DNA of 25,000 bases from Isochrysis galbana (lineage: Eukaryota > Haptophyta > Isochrysidales > Isochrysidaceae), in NCBI GenBank assembly GCA_018136815.1, contig JADDIW010000135.1, positions 1 through 25,000 of the forward strand, given 5' to 3'. A model generated the notes under the pieces. The model made no database searches, was not told where the DNA came from, and worked only from the letters and a program-made list of their open reading frames with translations. This document shows positions 1-9,313 of the stretch, piece by piece. How positions within the stretch are numbered: the first letter of the stretch is position 1; the number at the start of each line of letters is the position of its first letter. The translations under genes were made by a program, and so were the position numbers.

Positions 1-98
1 TCACACGACTAACCCGGTGTCATGGTCCTCACACAGCAAGCCCGGCCAAACCCTAGCGTTGCTCTCTAACGCGGCTTCGGCATCACGCCCTATGGCAG

Positions 99-708
99 GC
101 GAACAAACTCCAGGGGTGATTCCTGGCGATGTTCGACTGAAGCTGCGCTCCAAGTCCCATGCTGTGTTCCGTCGCGATGGCCATCATCTTCATATGAATT
201 TGAGGATCACCCTGCAACAGGCCCTCCTTGGTTTCTCCAAGACTATTCATCACCTAGATGGTCACGATGTCGTCATTGCCAACAGCGAGATCTCGACACC
301 AGGGATGGTTATCGTTCTTGCAGGCGAGGGCATGCCGGTGAGTTTTCAGCACAACGTTTTCTAGATAGCTTTCTTAGCGAACGGACCCAACAACTTCATG
401 CATTTCAATGTAATGCCAGTCTCCACATTGTTGAGACTCTCACTTATCAAATCTTCGAAAGCAGCAACACCAAGGAAAGCTAGGAAAATGCACGAATAAT
501 CATGTGTGTGCAGCGTGGAGAGTTTGCGTTGTTTGTGGCTTCACTTGTATCTCGCCATCAACACGGACCTTCCTCCCGCCTGCTTCAGGTACACGGCACC
601 CCTTCTGAATTTGGAGAGCTCAGAGTGCAACTTGAGGTCATCTTCCCGAAAGCGCTGGCGGCTCAAGAGCGCGAGTGGCTGGTCAACCATTTTGACTATC
701 CCATATGA
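99..708 (+). CDS. ERdj3/DNAJB11-like DnaJ C-terminal domain (3' end of gene, two exons)
   Basis: This is the end of a type II Hsp40 co-chaperone, a family that delivers client proteins to Hsp70; the closest match I recall is the ER-lumenal ERdj3/DNAJB11 group. Exon 99-337 encodes IPGDVRLKLRSKSHAVFRR, then HLDGHDVVIANSEISTPG and GEGMP, in the order of the DnaJ C-terminal substrate-binding domain. Splicing 337 to 589 joins GEGMP to VHGTPSEFGELRVQLEVIFP, which is the expected last strand, and the frame ends at TGA 706-708. The exon start at 99 is inferred from the acceptor TATGGCAG; the codon there is split, giving GEQTPG, which aligns with the family. The J domain and earlier exons lie left of the window. 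There is no ER-retention tetrapeptide at the C-terminus (it ends FDYPI). The fold and intron are confident; the assignment to the ER paralogue is less so. Confidence 0.88.
338..588 (+). other. Spliceosomal intron in the DnaJ gene
   Basis: The 251-bp intron has donor CCG|GTGAGTTT and acceptor TGCTTCAG|GTACAC, phase 0. Both flanking exons are needed to complete the DnaJ C-terminal domain. I see no terminal inverted repeats or target duplication, so it is an ordinary intron. It is the best-supported intron in the window. Confidence 0.85.
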
Positions 709-884
709 ACCACATCACCCAAAAACGATCGTGCGCGCGCACTCAATAACGGATATAAGCGTATAAGAGATAGAGATAGGAGCGGTGCGAGGATCCTGTG
801 AGAGCTGAGAGCCGAAGCAGGAGTGGCATTGGTAGCTAGCGAGCGAGCGCGACAAACGTGTAGAATGTGGCACAGCGCGGGAAA
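709..884. other. Downstream spacer of the DnaJ gene
   Basis: I see no gene here. It holds the presumed 3' untranslated region and short unremarkable sequence, up to the degenerate start of a dispersed element near 890. Confidence 0.4.
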
Positions 885-889
885 TTCCA

Positions 890-1365
890 ATATTGGTATG
901 CAAACAGGGTTTTTTATTAGGAGTAAGTAAGAAAATGACGATCTCAGGAGCTTGAGGATTGAGAAGGATTGACAATTGAGGATTTTTTTGGTAGAAAGTT
1001 CCCCATACACCCAACAAGCACATATCCGGGGCCCATTAGGACCAAGACCCCCCCCTTGGGCCCCCGCAACAAAAACGTAACCAAATACAAAAATACTAAC
1101 AAAAGACGCTTAAGTCGCAAAGGGCCGAAAAGCTTGACTTCAAATCGAGACCGGGCGCGGTAGGTGCCCGTTTTCGACGATCCACCCAGATGAGTGACTA
1201 CCCCGCCAGACACCAATTACACAGGGGCCACCCGCACATTCACGCTAATCGGGCGGTCCGCGCGCCGAACTCTCGTTGAAATCAGCCATCCGTGGAGCCC
1301 ATTGGACGTCTGACGTCTCAGAGAGAGGCCCGAAGAGCCCAACTTCGAACTGATGCCGGCCCAAG
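890..1365 (+). repeat. Degenerate copy of the TAGGGCGGTCAAACAG element family
   Basis: The order of blocks matches the full-length element at 19776-21040 in the same orientation: a decayed end (GCAAACAGGGTTTTTTATTA), then AAAATGACGATCTCAG, TTGAGGATTTTTTTGG, GCACATATCCGGGGCCCATT, a run of C and TTGGGCCCCCGCAA. From about 1155 follows one copy of the internal ~208-bp unit (GTGCCCGTTTTCGACGATCC to AGCCCAACTTCGAACTGATG). The canonical terminus is lost. No protein is encoded. Confidence 0.75.
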
Positions 1366-1425
1366 CCTCCGACGCGTCAGTTGCCGGACAATCGTCGTCC
1401 GTCCCCGGATGTTCTGTCATATATA

Positions 1426-1660
1426 TAGGGCGGTCAAACAGCTATTTTAACTTCTAAGGGTGAAAATTAACCAAGTCAAGATTGAGGATTCATTACGAGA
1501 TTTTTGGATATGGTGACCGGATATGTGTAACTAGCACATATCCGGTGCCCTTTGGGCCCTAGCCCCCCCACGGTAGCCCCCACAGCGATGCGTAACCAGA
1601 AAACGCGCAAATTGGCCAGAAATCACTATCGCGGAGGGCCGATGGCCGACGCGAGCGCGG
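1426..1660 (+). repeat. Second diverged, truncated copy of the TAGGGCGGTCAAACAG family
   Basis: It begins with an exact TAGGGCGGTCAAACAG at 1426-1441. It then shares GGGTGAAAATTAACCA, ATTGAGGATT, ACTAGCACATATCCGG, a C-run and GTAACCAGAAAACGCGCAAA with the full copy. No matching inverted right end is visible downstream, so it is a solo left end or truncated copy. The homology fades around 1660. Confidence 0.65.
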
Positions 1661-2480
1661 GCGAGCGTCGGGCCGCTAATCGACGCGTCCCCGGCGCAGC
1701 GTGCCTCGGCCAGCCACAGCCATGCGCGTAGGCTGCCAGGAGCGCCTCCTACTGCCCCCCATGCCCGCCGCCGCCTCATCGCAAATCGCCCCGTGAGGTC
1801 TAGTGCCTGCGCCACTAGCCACTAGCCCGAGGTTGGTATTCATTTTCTGGTATTCATTTTCAGCTTGCCCTTGTCGTCTTCTGCGAAGATGGGGGTGCTA
1901 ATAAGTTCTATTGGATTTTTGAGTTTGGGTTTTCTACCGTGGGCAGCTGTGCGTGTACGTGCACGTACGTAGTACGAGGCTATGTATGAGTGCCCGCAAC
2001 TAAGTTTATACTTGGTTGACCCATGGGGGGGCACGAGCCCCCCCCTCTCTCCACTCCTCCCCTGCCATGGGGGAGGAACCACCCATCCTCCTGGCACGCG
2101 TGATGGCTTGCCAGGAGGCCACTGCCCTACTGACCCACTCCCTTCCCCACAGGCTCGCCCCATTCGCCCATCCTGGCCCCTCGTGACCAGCCCATCGCTC
2201 CAACCCCCCCTCCCCCCCTGGTCGACAGGCAGACAGGTGCAGATTGGGGGCCCCAGAGGCTCAGGAGCGCCAGCGAGGGAGAGGCAGGGGAGACCAGGGC
2301 CCAGTCCCAGCCTCCTCTGCCCCCAGAGCTGGCCTCCATGAGCCTCCAGGGGTCGCCAGGGGCAGCTGCAGGCCTGCCGCAGGCGCGCCATCGCGCGTGC
2401 CGCAGGAGAGGGGAGAGAGAGCGCGGAGAAGGGGGTGGGCGGAGCGAGAGCTCCGCTCACCGAAAAATAGGTAAGTCCCG
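1661..2480. other. GC-rich, low-complexity intergenic DNA
   Basis: There is no convincing gene. Open frames on both strands are compositional, rich in G, A, P and R. It holds a short hairpin (GGGGGGC, loop ACGA, GCCCCCC) near 2025-2042 and a pyrimidine-rich stretch at 2034-2080. Confidence 0.4.
1981..1996 (+). repeat. 16-bp direct repeat, left copy
   Basis: TATGTATGAGTGCCCG here is repeated exactly at 2748-2763. It could be a long target-site duplication around inserted DNA, or a remnant of a dispersed family. Confidence 0.5.
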
Positions 2481-2481
2481 C

Positions 2482-2645
2482 ACCTGTTTACAGGATAAGT
2501 CGGGGCTGAGACCGCCGCCCACTCGGAGACACAGGAGGAAGGGGGGGAACGATCACCGGGGGGGGGCGCGGGCCACCGGACCATATCTAAGCCCTTCACC
2601 CCTATCCCCCTAGTAGTGCACGGGGGGAGTCGCCTTATGGCGGGG
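2482..2645 (+). repeat. Dispersed repeat family 2, copy A
   Basis: It shares with 12772-12951, in the same order and orientation, CCTGTTT, AGATAAGTCGGG-like sequence, GCCGCCC, CACAGGA, a G-run and the exact block GCCACCGGACCATATCTAAG followed by CCCTT. The blocks are separated by diverged and length-variable sequence. It is non-coding. Confidence 0.7.
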
Positions 2646-2747
2646 GGAGAAGGGCCGGGGAAGTGGGGGTGTAGAAAGTTTCCTACGTGAGTAGAAAGTA
2701 GAGGGTCCACGGCCGCGTGTGCGGTGAGACTATTAAAAGGTTTAATT

Positions 2748-2763
2748 TATGTATGAGTGCCCG
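2748..2763 (+). repeat. 16-bp direct repeat, right copy
   Basis: Exact repeat of 1981-1996 (TATGTATGAGTGCCCG). Confidence 0.5.
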
Positions 2764-4320
2764 GCGGAGATAGGCCCCTTACTTACGAGAGTTGAGAGTT
2801 GTAGATCTAATGAACGTGGGCTCGAGGATCGGTATGTAATGGAAGTAGTAGGATTCGAACTCTACCTTGTAGAAGTCTCTGATTATGTATTTCCATGCTA
2901 CTACTACTACCTCCGTTCAAAAACTTGAGATTTTTTTGTTTGATTTTAATAGCCCCCCCAAACCTGGAACAAGTAAACCACAATGTCAACGGGGGGGTTG
3001 CCGGTACATGTACATGCTGGCTTAATGGGGTACAGGAGGGGGGCGCTCAGAACCAGAACTCGAAAAAACTTCTGAAATAGGCAATTTTCAAATGTCAAAT
3101 GTGGATGGGTGTGCAATTGGGCTTGCTGGAGCGGTTGGCGCGAAAGCTCGTGTCTCGCGGCTCGCGGCCCGGAAGAGAGAAGTGCCACGCTTGCACCGTC
3201 GCAGCGGCCATTGCTCGTAAACCACCTTGCGTAGTTTCTTTCACTGGAGTACAGGCGAGTCGAAGCAAACCAACGGGTTTTTCTCTTTTTCTCGCGTTGG
3301 CGCCATTGTTGAAACTCCGTTGGCTCTTCCAATGCTCTCTCAAGCAGAGTTTCATTCAGCTCTGCAAAATCCCTCGGATACCTTTTTATTGAATGAGGGG
3401 GCTCTAAGGCGACAGCGCGCCGCGAGCGCCCGGATGGACCAGCCATATGTCGACTTCACCTTTGTGCGGCGGCGGGGAACGCATAGTCACGCGCCCGTGC
3501 TGTCAATCCAGCGGCTCGCTCGGCGCCCGTGCGCTCGTCGCATTGGCCGCGGCGCTGGGAGGGAAGTACGGGAATCTCGTGTCAGCGCTCGCAGCGTAGG
3601 GCTACAGCCTCGGCTTGACCAAACGTGGCGTATGCTCTTCATTGGCAAGGGCGAGTTCACATCTTTGGATGCCCAAATACTACGAGAGGTTCAGCAGCGC
3701 TGCTTGCAACTCTTACAAGGCGTGCAGCGCGAGATTAGCCAGCGCATTGCTGACCAGGCTGGCTAGGCAGGATGAACACTCCTGGATGGTTAGCTCGGCC
3801 CCTTGACTGACCTTTCGGGTCCAAAAGTGAACCCTAGTCATCATCCCTATGAGCAACCGTGATCGCTTGCACGGATGACCCACACCGTGCAGCCCTTCTT
3901 GTGCCACCATTTTATTCTGCTTTCGGGCACTTGTCTGGCGTCCCATAGCTCGAGTTGTATACAACAGCGTTGCCTTGATAAAATGTCTCTAGCCTCCGAT
4001 TCCATTGACAGCCCTCGTCAAGTTGTGCTCTGTTCTATCTCATACGTCAGCAATATGGCCGCTTGTAATGCTGCTGACGACCGCGAAAGCAGTAAGATGT
4101 ATGTATTTATTGGACTGGTGCCTAAAGGTAATCTGTTCGCGTGGCGCCTTTCAACCTTCCACAAGCTTCCAAAACCTCAACTTCCAACGCTTTTGCCAGA
4201 ATTGCCAAGTGCCAATTGGTGACTGCTGTCGCTCTGTTAGTGCGTTGCGCTCAATCTACTTATCGATAGCTTTTCCATAACTTCGATCGGGCCAAACTTT
4301 CAGACACTAGCAAAAGCACT
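2764..4320. other. Intergenic or unresolved region with weak open frames
   Basis: No gene is recognised. Open frames of 179 codons (3227-3766, plus), 166 codons (2946-3446, minus) and 115 codons (3875-4222, plus) overlap on opposite strands, resemble no family I know and lack repeats or motifs. The end of the first (about residues 135-179, containing SLDAQILREVQQRCLQLLQG) looks helical and could be an exon, but no splice model is compelling. A poorly folding tRNA-like stretch lies around 2840-2900. Confidence 0.35.
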
Positions 4321-4344
4321 CACGACGAGTCACGAGCGAAGATC

Positions 4345-4563
4345 GAAGAGCCCGGCCGGTGCGAACGATCAAGACCAATGGCGGATGGCGGAAGGAGCTA
4401 CCCTTTCACCATGGGGAGCGGCATGCCGCAAGGTTGCCCGCTATCCCCACTCACTTTCCTCCTCACCACGGCCAACTATCTAAGGATGTCCAGAATGATG
4501 GAATCGATTGATCCAATCATTGCTGGGTTCATTGAGTTCATTGGCCCCAATAGATTGACCAAG
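4345..4563 (+). pseudogene. Non-LTR retrotransposon reverse-transcriptase fragment
   Basis: The frame contains SYPFTMGSGMPQGCPLSPLT followed by FLLTTANYLRMSRMM. This matches the region before and including the conserved motif G-x-x-QGCPLSPLLF of LINE-type reverse transcriptases, where a loop ending in G-x-x-QG precedes the PLSP helix. Only about 60-70 residues are recognisable. The catalytic motif with paired aspartates is not found downstream, and the frame decays after FIEFIGPNRL into unrelated sequence. There is no recognisable endonuclease, zinc knuckle or poly-A tail. It is a dead fragment. Confidence 0.6.
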
Positions 4564-4799
4564 CTTTGCTGGGTTTGGGGCCAAGCTTTCCAAGCTTTTC
4601 CGCCGCGCGTACAGCGCGCGCGCCGTGCGCCGTGCGGGTGTGCGGGTATTGGGAGTCGTGTGTGCTTGTGTGGGACTTGGAGATGGTCCCGGACGAGCCT
4701 GAGGATGAGGAGTGAGTGTGTACGTGTGTAAGTGCACAAGACTATACTTATACCCTATTATAATAATACTATAATTATCTTATTATAAATAATCATAGG

Positions 4800-4826
4800 G
4801 GTCTGACGTCAGGTCTGACGTCAGGT
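4800..4826 (+). repeat. Tandem TGACGTCA palindromes
   Basis: The 13-bp unit TCTGACGTCAGGx occurs twice in a row, so the CRE-like 8-bp palindrome TGACGTCA is present twice. A further related TGACGT lies at about 4863. It could bind bZIP proteins or be a simple duplication; no gene start is adjacent. Confidence 0.4.
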
Positions 4827-4909
4827 ACGTCACCCTTTGTCAGGTGCCACCGACCTCTCACCTGACGTGAGAAATACCATCCGGGCAACACAGCCCAACC
4901 AGCACAGTC

Positions 4910-5060
4910 ACTAGGGGTAGGCCAAAATATCAAAATATCCAGTAAAATTCACCCAAATATCCATTTGCCATTTGGGATATCTTGTTTATATCCAGGCTAC
5001 TCGCCCAATTATCCTGCAAAATATCCGCAATGGATATCGATTGGACATCCACCGATCGGC
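4910..5060 (+). repeat. ATATCC-rich dispersed segment, copy A
   Basis: It opens with ACTAGGGGTAGGCC and contains repeated AAATATCC/GGATAT motifs (CAAAATATCC, CAAATATCC, AAATATCCGC, TGGATATCGA). Similar segments lie at 12975-13075 and 15465-15563; the latter ends in the inverse ACCCCTAGT. It is non-coding. Confidence 0.5.
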
Positions 5061-5496
5061 GATCCGCGAGGCCCGCAAGCAATACTGGCGGCGTGATGGT
5101 GATGGGACTAGAGGTAGAGGAGAAGAGGAGGAGGAAGGGGAGGAGGGTGAAGCGCGGGTGGTGGAGAAGGCTGGGAGGACGACTAATCTTTATAGCTAGC
5201 GGTAGTAGCCTAAATCTCCAGATTTTTATACCACTGCGACACACATGGGCATTGCCACCCTCGTATGTAGCAAATGGACAATGTAAGTGCTTCTGAAGAA
5301 AATCGTTGCTGAGTCGGGACGCATAAAGCAATGTGTGGTAGTAACATCAGCCGCGCATATGATGCATGAGTCGGCCACTCCACACGTCTCCATGCATTCT
5401 CCCACGAGCCCCCCGGCAAAAGGGCTCTCACAAATTGCAATTTGTGTCCATGAATAGGAGCACAAGACCGCGGGGCTGAGTTTTTCTTGCGAAGCT

Positions 5497-8244
5497 CTAC
5501 GACTTTGCCAACACCATGAAGAACCGATCGACATGCTGGCCATGTTCCCAAAAACGATCGAAATAAGACTGTTCATCCACAAGGAATCCTCCAGCGGGAC
5601 CGGGCAAGCCATGATAAATGTGAATGCTATCGATGACTTCGCGATGCATGGAAGGGAGGTCGAGCGAGATAAAGTGCGGAAAGCTACTTGAAGTGCCGTT
5701 GGGCGATGAACATTTGTGCACGCTTGTTGGGCATGCCGGCTTCCTCCGCCGCATGTCTCCTATCATGCGCGCCAGGGAGCAGCAGTAGCGATGGTTGTCG
5801 GAGAAGATGGTGAGCCGACCGACATTGGTGAGGGCAGAATGAGCAGCATCGAAAAACTCGGGAGTGAGGAGAGCGCCCGTCAACTCAGACGAGGCATCCT
5901 CAGTACCCCAGCGGTGCGGCGGCTCGGGGAAGTTCACGAAGATATGTGCGACTGAACGCCGCTTCACGTGGTTGCGCAACAGAGCTACACCATCGCCACC
6001 GATGACTGCCAAGTTTTGCGCGCGATTCATCACCATCCGCGACAGGATGGAGGCAAGCCGGTCATGCTTCAGTTCACACGCAATCCAATTAGCCTTGCCA
6101 GCATCAGCATTGGCTTGCGCCACCACCCAATCGCCTGTCCCTGATGCTAGCTCCATTTTGATAGGCAAGCCTTCCGCACAATCGTCATCTTTTGTTTCAT
6201 GCTCGTTTGGAGCGAAAAGCTTGCCCCATCGGATACGCCCCTGGGGTGAGAAGCATTGACGAAGACTCTTTCGGAAGTGTGCGATGCTTGCATGGCCTTT
6301 GGCGACCTTCTTCAGTCCCAAGGTCCGCCGTAGCGCGTGCTCGAGCTCCTCCACGATCACATCGCGAGGTATCGGGGCGACGACTCGAGGAACCAACGCA
6401 AGGGAGTTGCTCGGGAGCATGCGCATCGGCGGCGGCGGAGGAGGAGGAGGAGGAGGCGCAGAGGTTGGCGTGATTTCGGACGTCTCCGTGCCTGAGGACT
6501 TGGAAGGAGGCAGCGGGGGCGGGGGAGGGGGCGGAGGCGGGGCGGAAGCTATCGTCGAAACGAACAAATGCATCATCTCGGACGGATGAGCAAGTGAGAG
6601 CGCCTCTAGAGGAACGAGTGGAGATCTGCTGAAGATGAGTGTTCGGCGCAGCGAAAGGATCAGAGACGGCGAGCCCCAGGAAGGAGCACCTTGTGGCGGT
6701 GCATGCAATGTAGCGCTCGAGACGAAACGCCCGATGCGCTGGGCTTCACGTACGAGCTCGTCGTGACGAAATTTTTTGGCTTGGTTGCGCTCTTCTTCCG
6801 GCCATTCATCAATCCCGTTTCGGGGCCCGCTTTCTGGCCATGTCTCCTCTGGAACTGCACTGCTCTGGCTCAACAGCTTGCGAGCGCGCCTCAGCGCACC
6901 GCGCGCAACCTTCCACTTGGCCAGCACAGCGGCTGCGTGCGCTAGATGCAGTTCCATGGCTGCTAGCGCATCGCGTGCCTCGGCCTCTGCCAACACCTCG
7001 TCAATCTGACGTATCGAGAGGTCGTGGTAGAAGCGGCAATTCATACCGCGGTCGCAGCGGCCAGCGGCCCAGAAGGAGCAAGGTGGAGGTGTGCCGGGAG
7101 GCGGGGGGGCCTTTGGCTCTGAGCGTGCTTTCGAGACAGCCTTGAGGTGCTCCTTCCGCGCACGCCTCTGCGACTTGACGTGAGACTTGAGCGCCTTCAT
7201 CTCGAGGCCTTGTGCCAATAGTCGAGCGAGCGCGACGTGTGCGACGCCATCGGGCTTGATACGCCAAGCAGACCCCGCCATTTCGAACGCCCACCGTGCG
7301 GCCTTAACGTCACCACACCGAATGCAGCCGCGCAAGAAAGTATTGAGAGCCCGCAGGTCAACCATGATAGGCGGCGATGAGTGCGCCATCCTGCGGAGAA
7401 GGTGGACGGATGCGGTGAGGTCACCGGCGGCGCAGAAGCCCTTTAACATTGTTGTGAAGAAGATGACGTTGGGCTTGCACTTTGAGTTGAGCATCGCCTC
7501 GAACACTCGCACTGCACCCGCGAGATCACCGGAGAGGACGTGTGCATTGAGCAAAGATGAGTATGAATATCCGGAGGGATGCAATCCCTCTGCTCGGATC
7601 TGCTCAAAGGTGGCGATAGCATCACTCAATTGTTTTAGCCTTGCGCACTCACCAATGCGTGTCGTCAGTTCACGCACACGTTCGAGCTGTAGCTCTCGAG
7701 GCAGGGAAGACTGTGGAACACCCATACATTCGGTCATGCCACCCGAAGCACCAGGAGCACTAGAACTGTCACTCAGTGTGCGGGGAGAGACCGCAGCATG
7801 CAAGGGACCCAAGATGCCCTGGCCTGAGGGATTGGACCTCCCGCAGGTGCATTTTCGGCCGAAGACTAGGCAGTTACATGGCTCAGGATGTTGCGGCGGT
7901 GGCGGCGGCGGGCGATGCTGAGAAGGGAGTGAAGGATCTCCAGGATTGGGTCTCGCCACTTGCAACGGTGGCGGTGGCGGAAGCAGAGGAGGAGGCGGCG
8001 GCGGCGGCAGCGGAAGTGGGATCGGAAGCGGAGGTGGAGGCGGTCTAGACCACTGGATCCGCCCTGTGCTCTCCTCCCACGTGCCCACTCTCACCAGCTG
8101 CCCATCCCAGTCCCGCTCAGCACTGTAGACAGCGTCGACGTGCCGCAAGTAGAGCTCTCCGTCGTGAACAATCCCAGTGAGCTCAGGCTCTGCGGGCGGA
8201 CGCGGCCCAGCGTTGGCTTCGTGTTTCCGCTTCTTCGACCCCAT
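5497..8244 (-). CDS. PPR, CCCH zinc-finger and TrmB-like tRNA (guanine-N7) methyltransferase fusion protein
   Basis: A single 915-residue open frame with no intron. In order: a basic N-terminus (MGSKKRKHE) that may be a nuclear signal; a poly-proline linker (68-94); a cysteine cluster (C123, C125, C132, C134); about four PPR-like helical repeats (205-346, e.g. SYSSLLNAHVLSGDLAGAVR); a CCCH finger C389-X7-C397-X5-C403-X3-H407; a lysine/arginine-rich helical stretch; two more poly-proline blocks (569-606); and a TrmB-type SAM domain (about 690-825). The SAM domain shows motif I MELASGTGDW, acidic E724, D751, the FPEPP loop (772-776) and SDNHRY (815-820). TrmB enzymes make m7G46 in tRNA. The usual FPDPWPK-x-RHxKRR stretch is altered, so activity or substrate may differ. 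The C-terminal SYFDRFWEHG region is unassigned. PPR and CCCH parts suggest RNA binding; organelle targeting is not evident. Confidence 0.85.
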   Translation of the reverse strand: MGSKKRKHEANAGPRPPAEPELTGIVHDGELYLRHVDAVYSAERDWDGQLVRVGTWEESTGRIQWSRPPPPPLPIPLPLPPPPPPPLLPPPPPLQVARPNPGDPSLPSQHRPPPPPPQHPEPCNCLVFGRKCTCGRSNPSGQGILGPLHAAVSPRTLSDSSSAPGASGGMTECMGVPQSSLPRELQLERVRELTTRIGECARLKQLSDAIATFEQIRAEGLHPSGYSYSSLLNAHVLSGDLAGAVRVFEAMLNSKCKPNVIFFTTMLKGFCAAGDLTASVHLLRRMAHSSPPIMVDLRALNTFLRGCIRCGDVKAARWAFEMAGSAWRIKPDGVAHVALARLLAQGLEMKALKSHVKSQRRARKEHLKAVSKARSEPKAPPPPGTPPPCSFWAAGRCDRGMNCRFYHDLSIRQIDEVLAEAEARDALAAMELHLAHAAAVLAKWKVARGALRRARKLLSQSSAVPEETWPESGPRNGIDEWPEEERNQAKKFRHDELVREAQRIGRFVSSATLHAPPQGAPSWGSPSLILSLRRTLIFSRSPLVPLEALSLAHPSEMMHLFVSTIASAPPPPPPPPPLPPSKSSGTETSEITPTSAPPPPPPPPPPMRMLPSNSLALVPRVVAPIPRDVIVEELEHALRRTLGLKKVAKGHASIAHFRKSLRQCFSPQGRIRWGKLFAPNEHETKDDDCAEGLPIKMELASGTGDWVVAQANADAGKANWIACELKHDRLASILSRMVMNRAQNLAVIGGDGVALLRNHVKRRSVAHIFVNFPEPPHRWGTEDASSELTGALLTPEFFDAAHSALTNVGRLTIFSDNHRYCCSLARMIGDMRRRKPACPTSVHKCSSPNGTSSSFPHFISLDLPSMHREVIDSIHIYHGLPGPAGGFLVDEQSYFDRFWEHGQHVDRFFMVLAKS

Positions 8245-8555
8245 CTCGCCCAGCAGCGCGCCCTCCCGACGCGCCAGGCGCCGCTCGGCGCGAGCGGACG
8301 GCTCGGCGGCTGACGAGCGAGGGCACGTTCCTCAAACTCAAAGAGGAAACGGGAAGGAAGACAAATCAAGGGCACGGCCGATGTCTGTAGCTCTATCTAC
8401 TCCTAGTAGTGATATGACATTGTATTTTACCCCCCTCGCCAACATGAACGGCTCTGTGCTCGCCGCCCTTGCGTCTTAACTCCTTAGCCTTAGGGCCGGT
8501 CTACGCGACTTCTCTTGTCCGCGGGGGTCCTTATTCCCAGGAGAAAACAAGGGTC
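8245..8555. other. Upstream region of the PPR-TrmB fusion gene
   Basis: This region should hold the minus-strand promoter and 5' leader. No TATA element or other clear motif is seen. Open frames across it are antisense extensions of the neighbouring gene. Confidence 0.35.
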
Positions 8556-8570
8556 TCGAGAACAGGCGAG

Positions 8571-8790
8571 AAGCGCTCAATCACCATCACCCACATCAAA
8601 GAAAAGCGTTCAATCACCATCAGCCTACACGTGGAACGCGTTCAATCGCCATCACCCCCACATCAAAGAAAAGCGTTCAATTACCATCAGCCTACACGTG
8701 GGAACGCGTTCAATCGCCATCACCCCCCACCGCATGGAAAAGCGTTCAATCACCATCAGCCTACACATGGTCTCGTCTGCCTTGTGGCAC
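8571..8790 (+). repeat. Minisatellite with GCGTTCAATCACCATCA core
   Basis: Six cores start near 8573, 8606, 8638, 8673, 8706 and 8742, at 32-36 bp spacing. Two spacer types alternate (CACATCAAAGAAAA and CCTACACGTGGAAC), giving a higher-order period of 65-69 bp. Related cores precede the second copy of the neighbouring duplication (13864-13970 and 14448), so the minisatellite appears to travel with it. Confidence 0.8.
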
Positions 8791-8855
8791 CGAGGAGCAA
8801 GGGCGCGCTCAGTGCCCGCATAGCGCCATCGTACATAACGTTAGCTTGTACGCAT

Positions 8856-9313
8856 GGCCTAGGTATTTCGTGACAGGATTAATATAATATAATCTTCCTA
8901 GTACCACGAGCGCTTCCTATGGGCGAAAGGGACCCCCAATCTGTCGTGAATGGGCTGCTAGGAAAAAGGAAGCGTTCCGTGAAATCACTAGCGTCTATGA
9001 GCATAGCACAGATGTCTGACAAGGAATGGTTGGACTTGAGTGGTGTGCAAAGTGACATAATGGATATATGTATTTGTGAAGAGCTCCAACGTGACTCCAA
9101 TTTCACCACAGAGCTCCAAAGATACAAACATTGGGATTGTAGTGCCGTGAGAGAAAGCATCGAGTCTGTGAAGAAAGAAGTGTTCGAAGCTGTCGCAGAC
9201 ATGGTAATGCGTACCGCAAGAGGTATACTTGCACAAGGAAATCATGTCCCACTCCAGCTGGCGTTCACGCCAACTGTACATTCACCTACATCGAGCTTTT
9301 GGTTGGAACATGT
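8856..9313 (+). repeat. Segmental duplication, copy A (partner at 14483-14944)
   Basis: The two copies start at GGCCTA(G/A)GTATTTCGTGA and end abruptly at GGTTGGAACATGT. I count roughly ten substitutions over the 390 bp from the ATG to the end, about 97% identity; the 50 bp before the ATG is more diverged. The copies lie about 5.6 kb apart in the same orientation. Confidence 0.9.

Noticed and set aside
338..588. Introner origin for the DnaJ intron
   Set aside because: Its ends show no inverted repeats and its flanks no target duplication.
1840..2710. Overlapping long frames of up to 206 codons on the minus strand and 119 on the plus strand
   Set aside because: They are Gly/Pro/Arg-rich products of GC-rich low-complexity DNA, open on both strands, without motifs.
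2830..2900. Possible minus-strand tRNA (GAGTTCGAATCC loop and a near-complementary acceptor GGAAATA/TACTTCC)
   Set aside because: Only about 22 nt separate the putative acceptor strand and T-arm, too few for D and anticodon arms, and the T-stem needs a bulge. At most a relic.
6192..8375. Plus-strand frames of up to 244 codons across the PPR-TrmB gene
   Set aside because: Antisense shadows; the minus frame has recognisable PPR, CCCH and TrmB domains.
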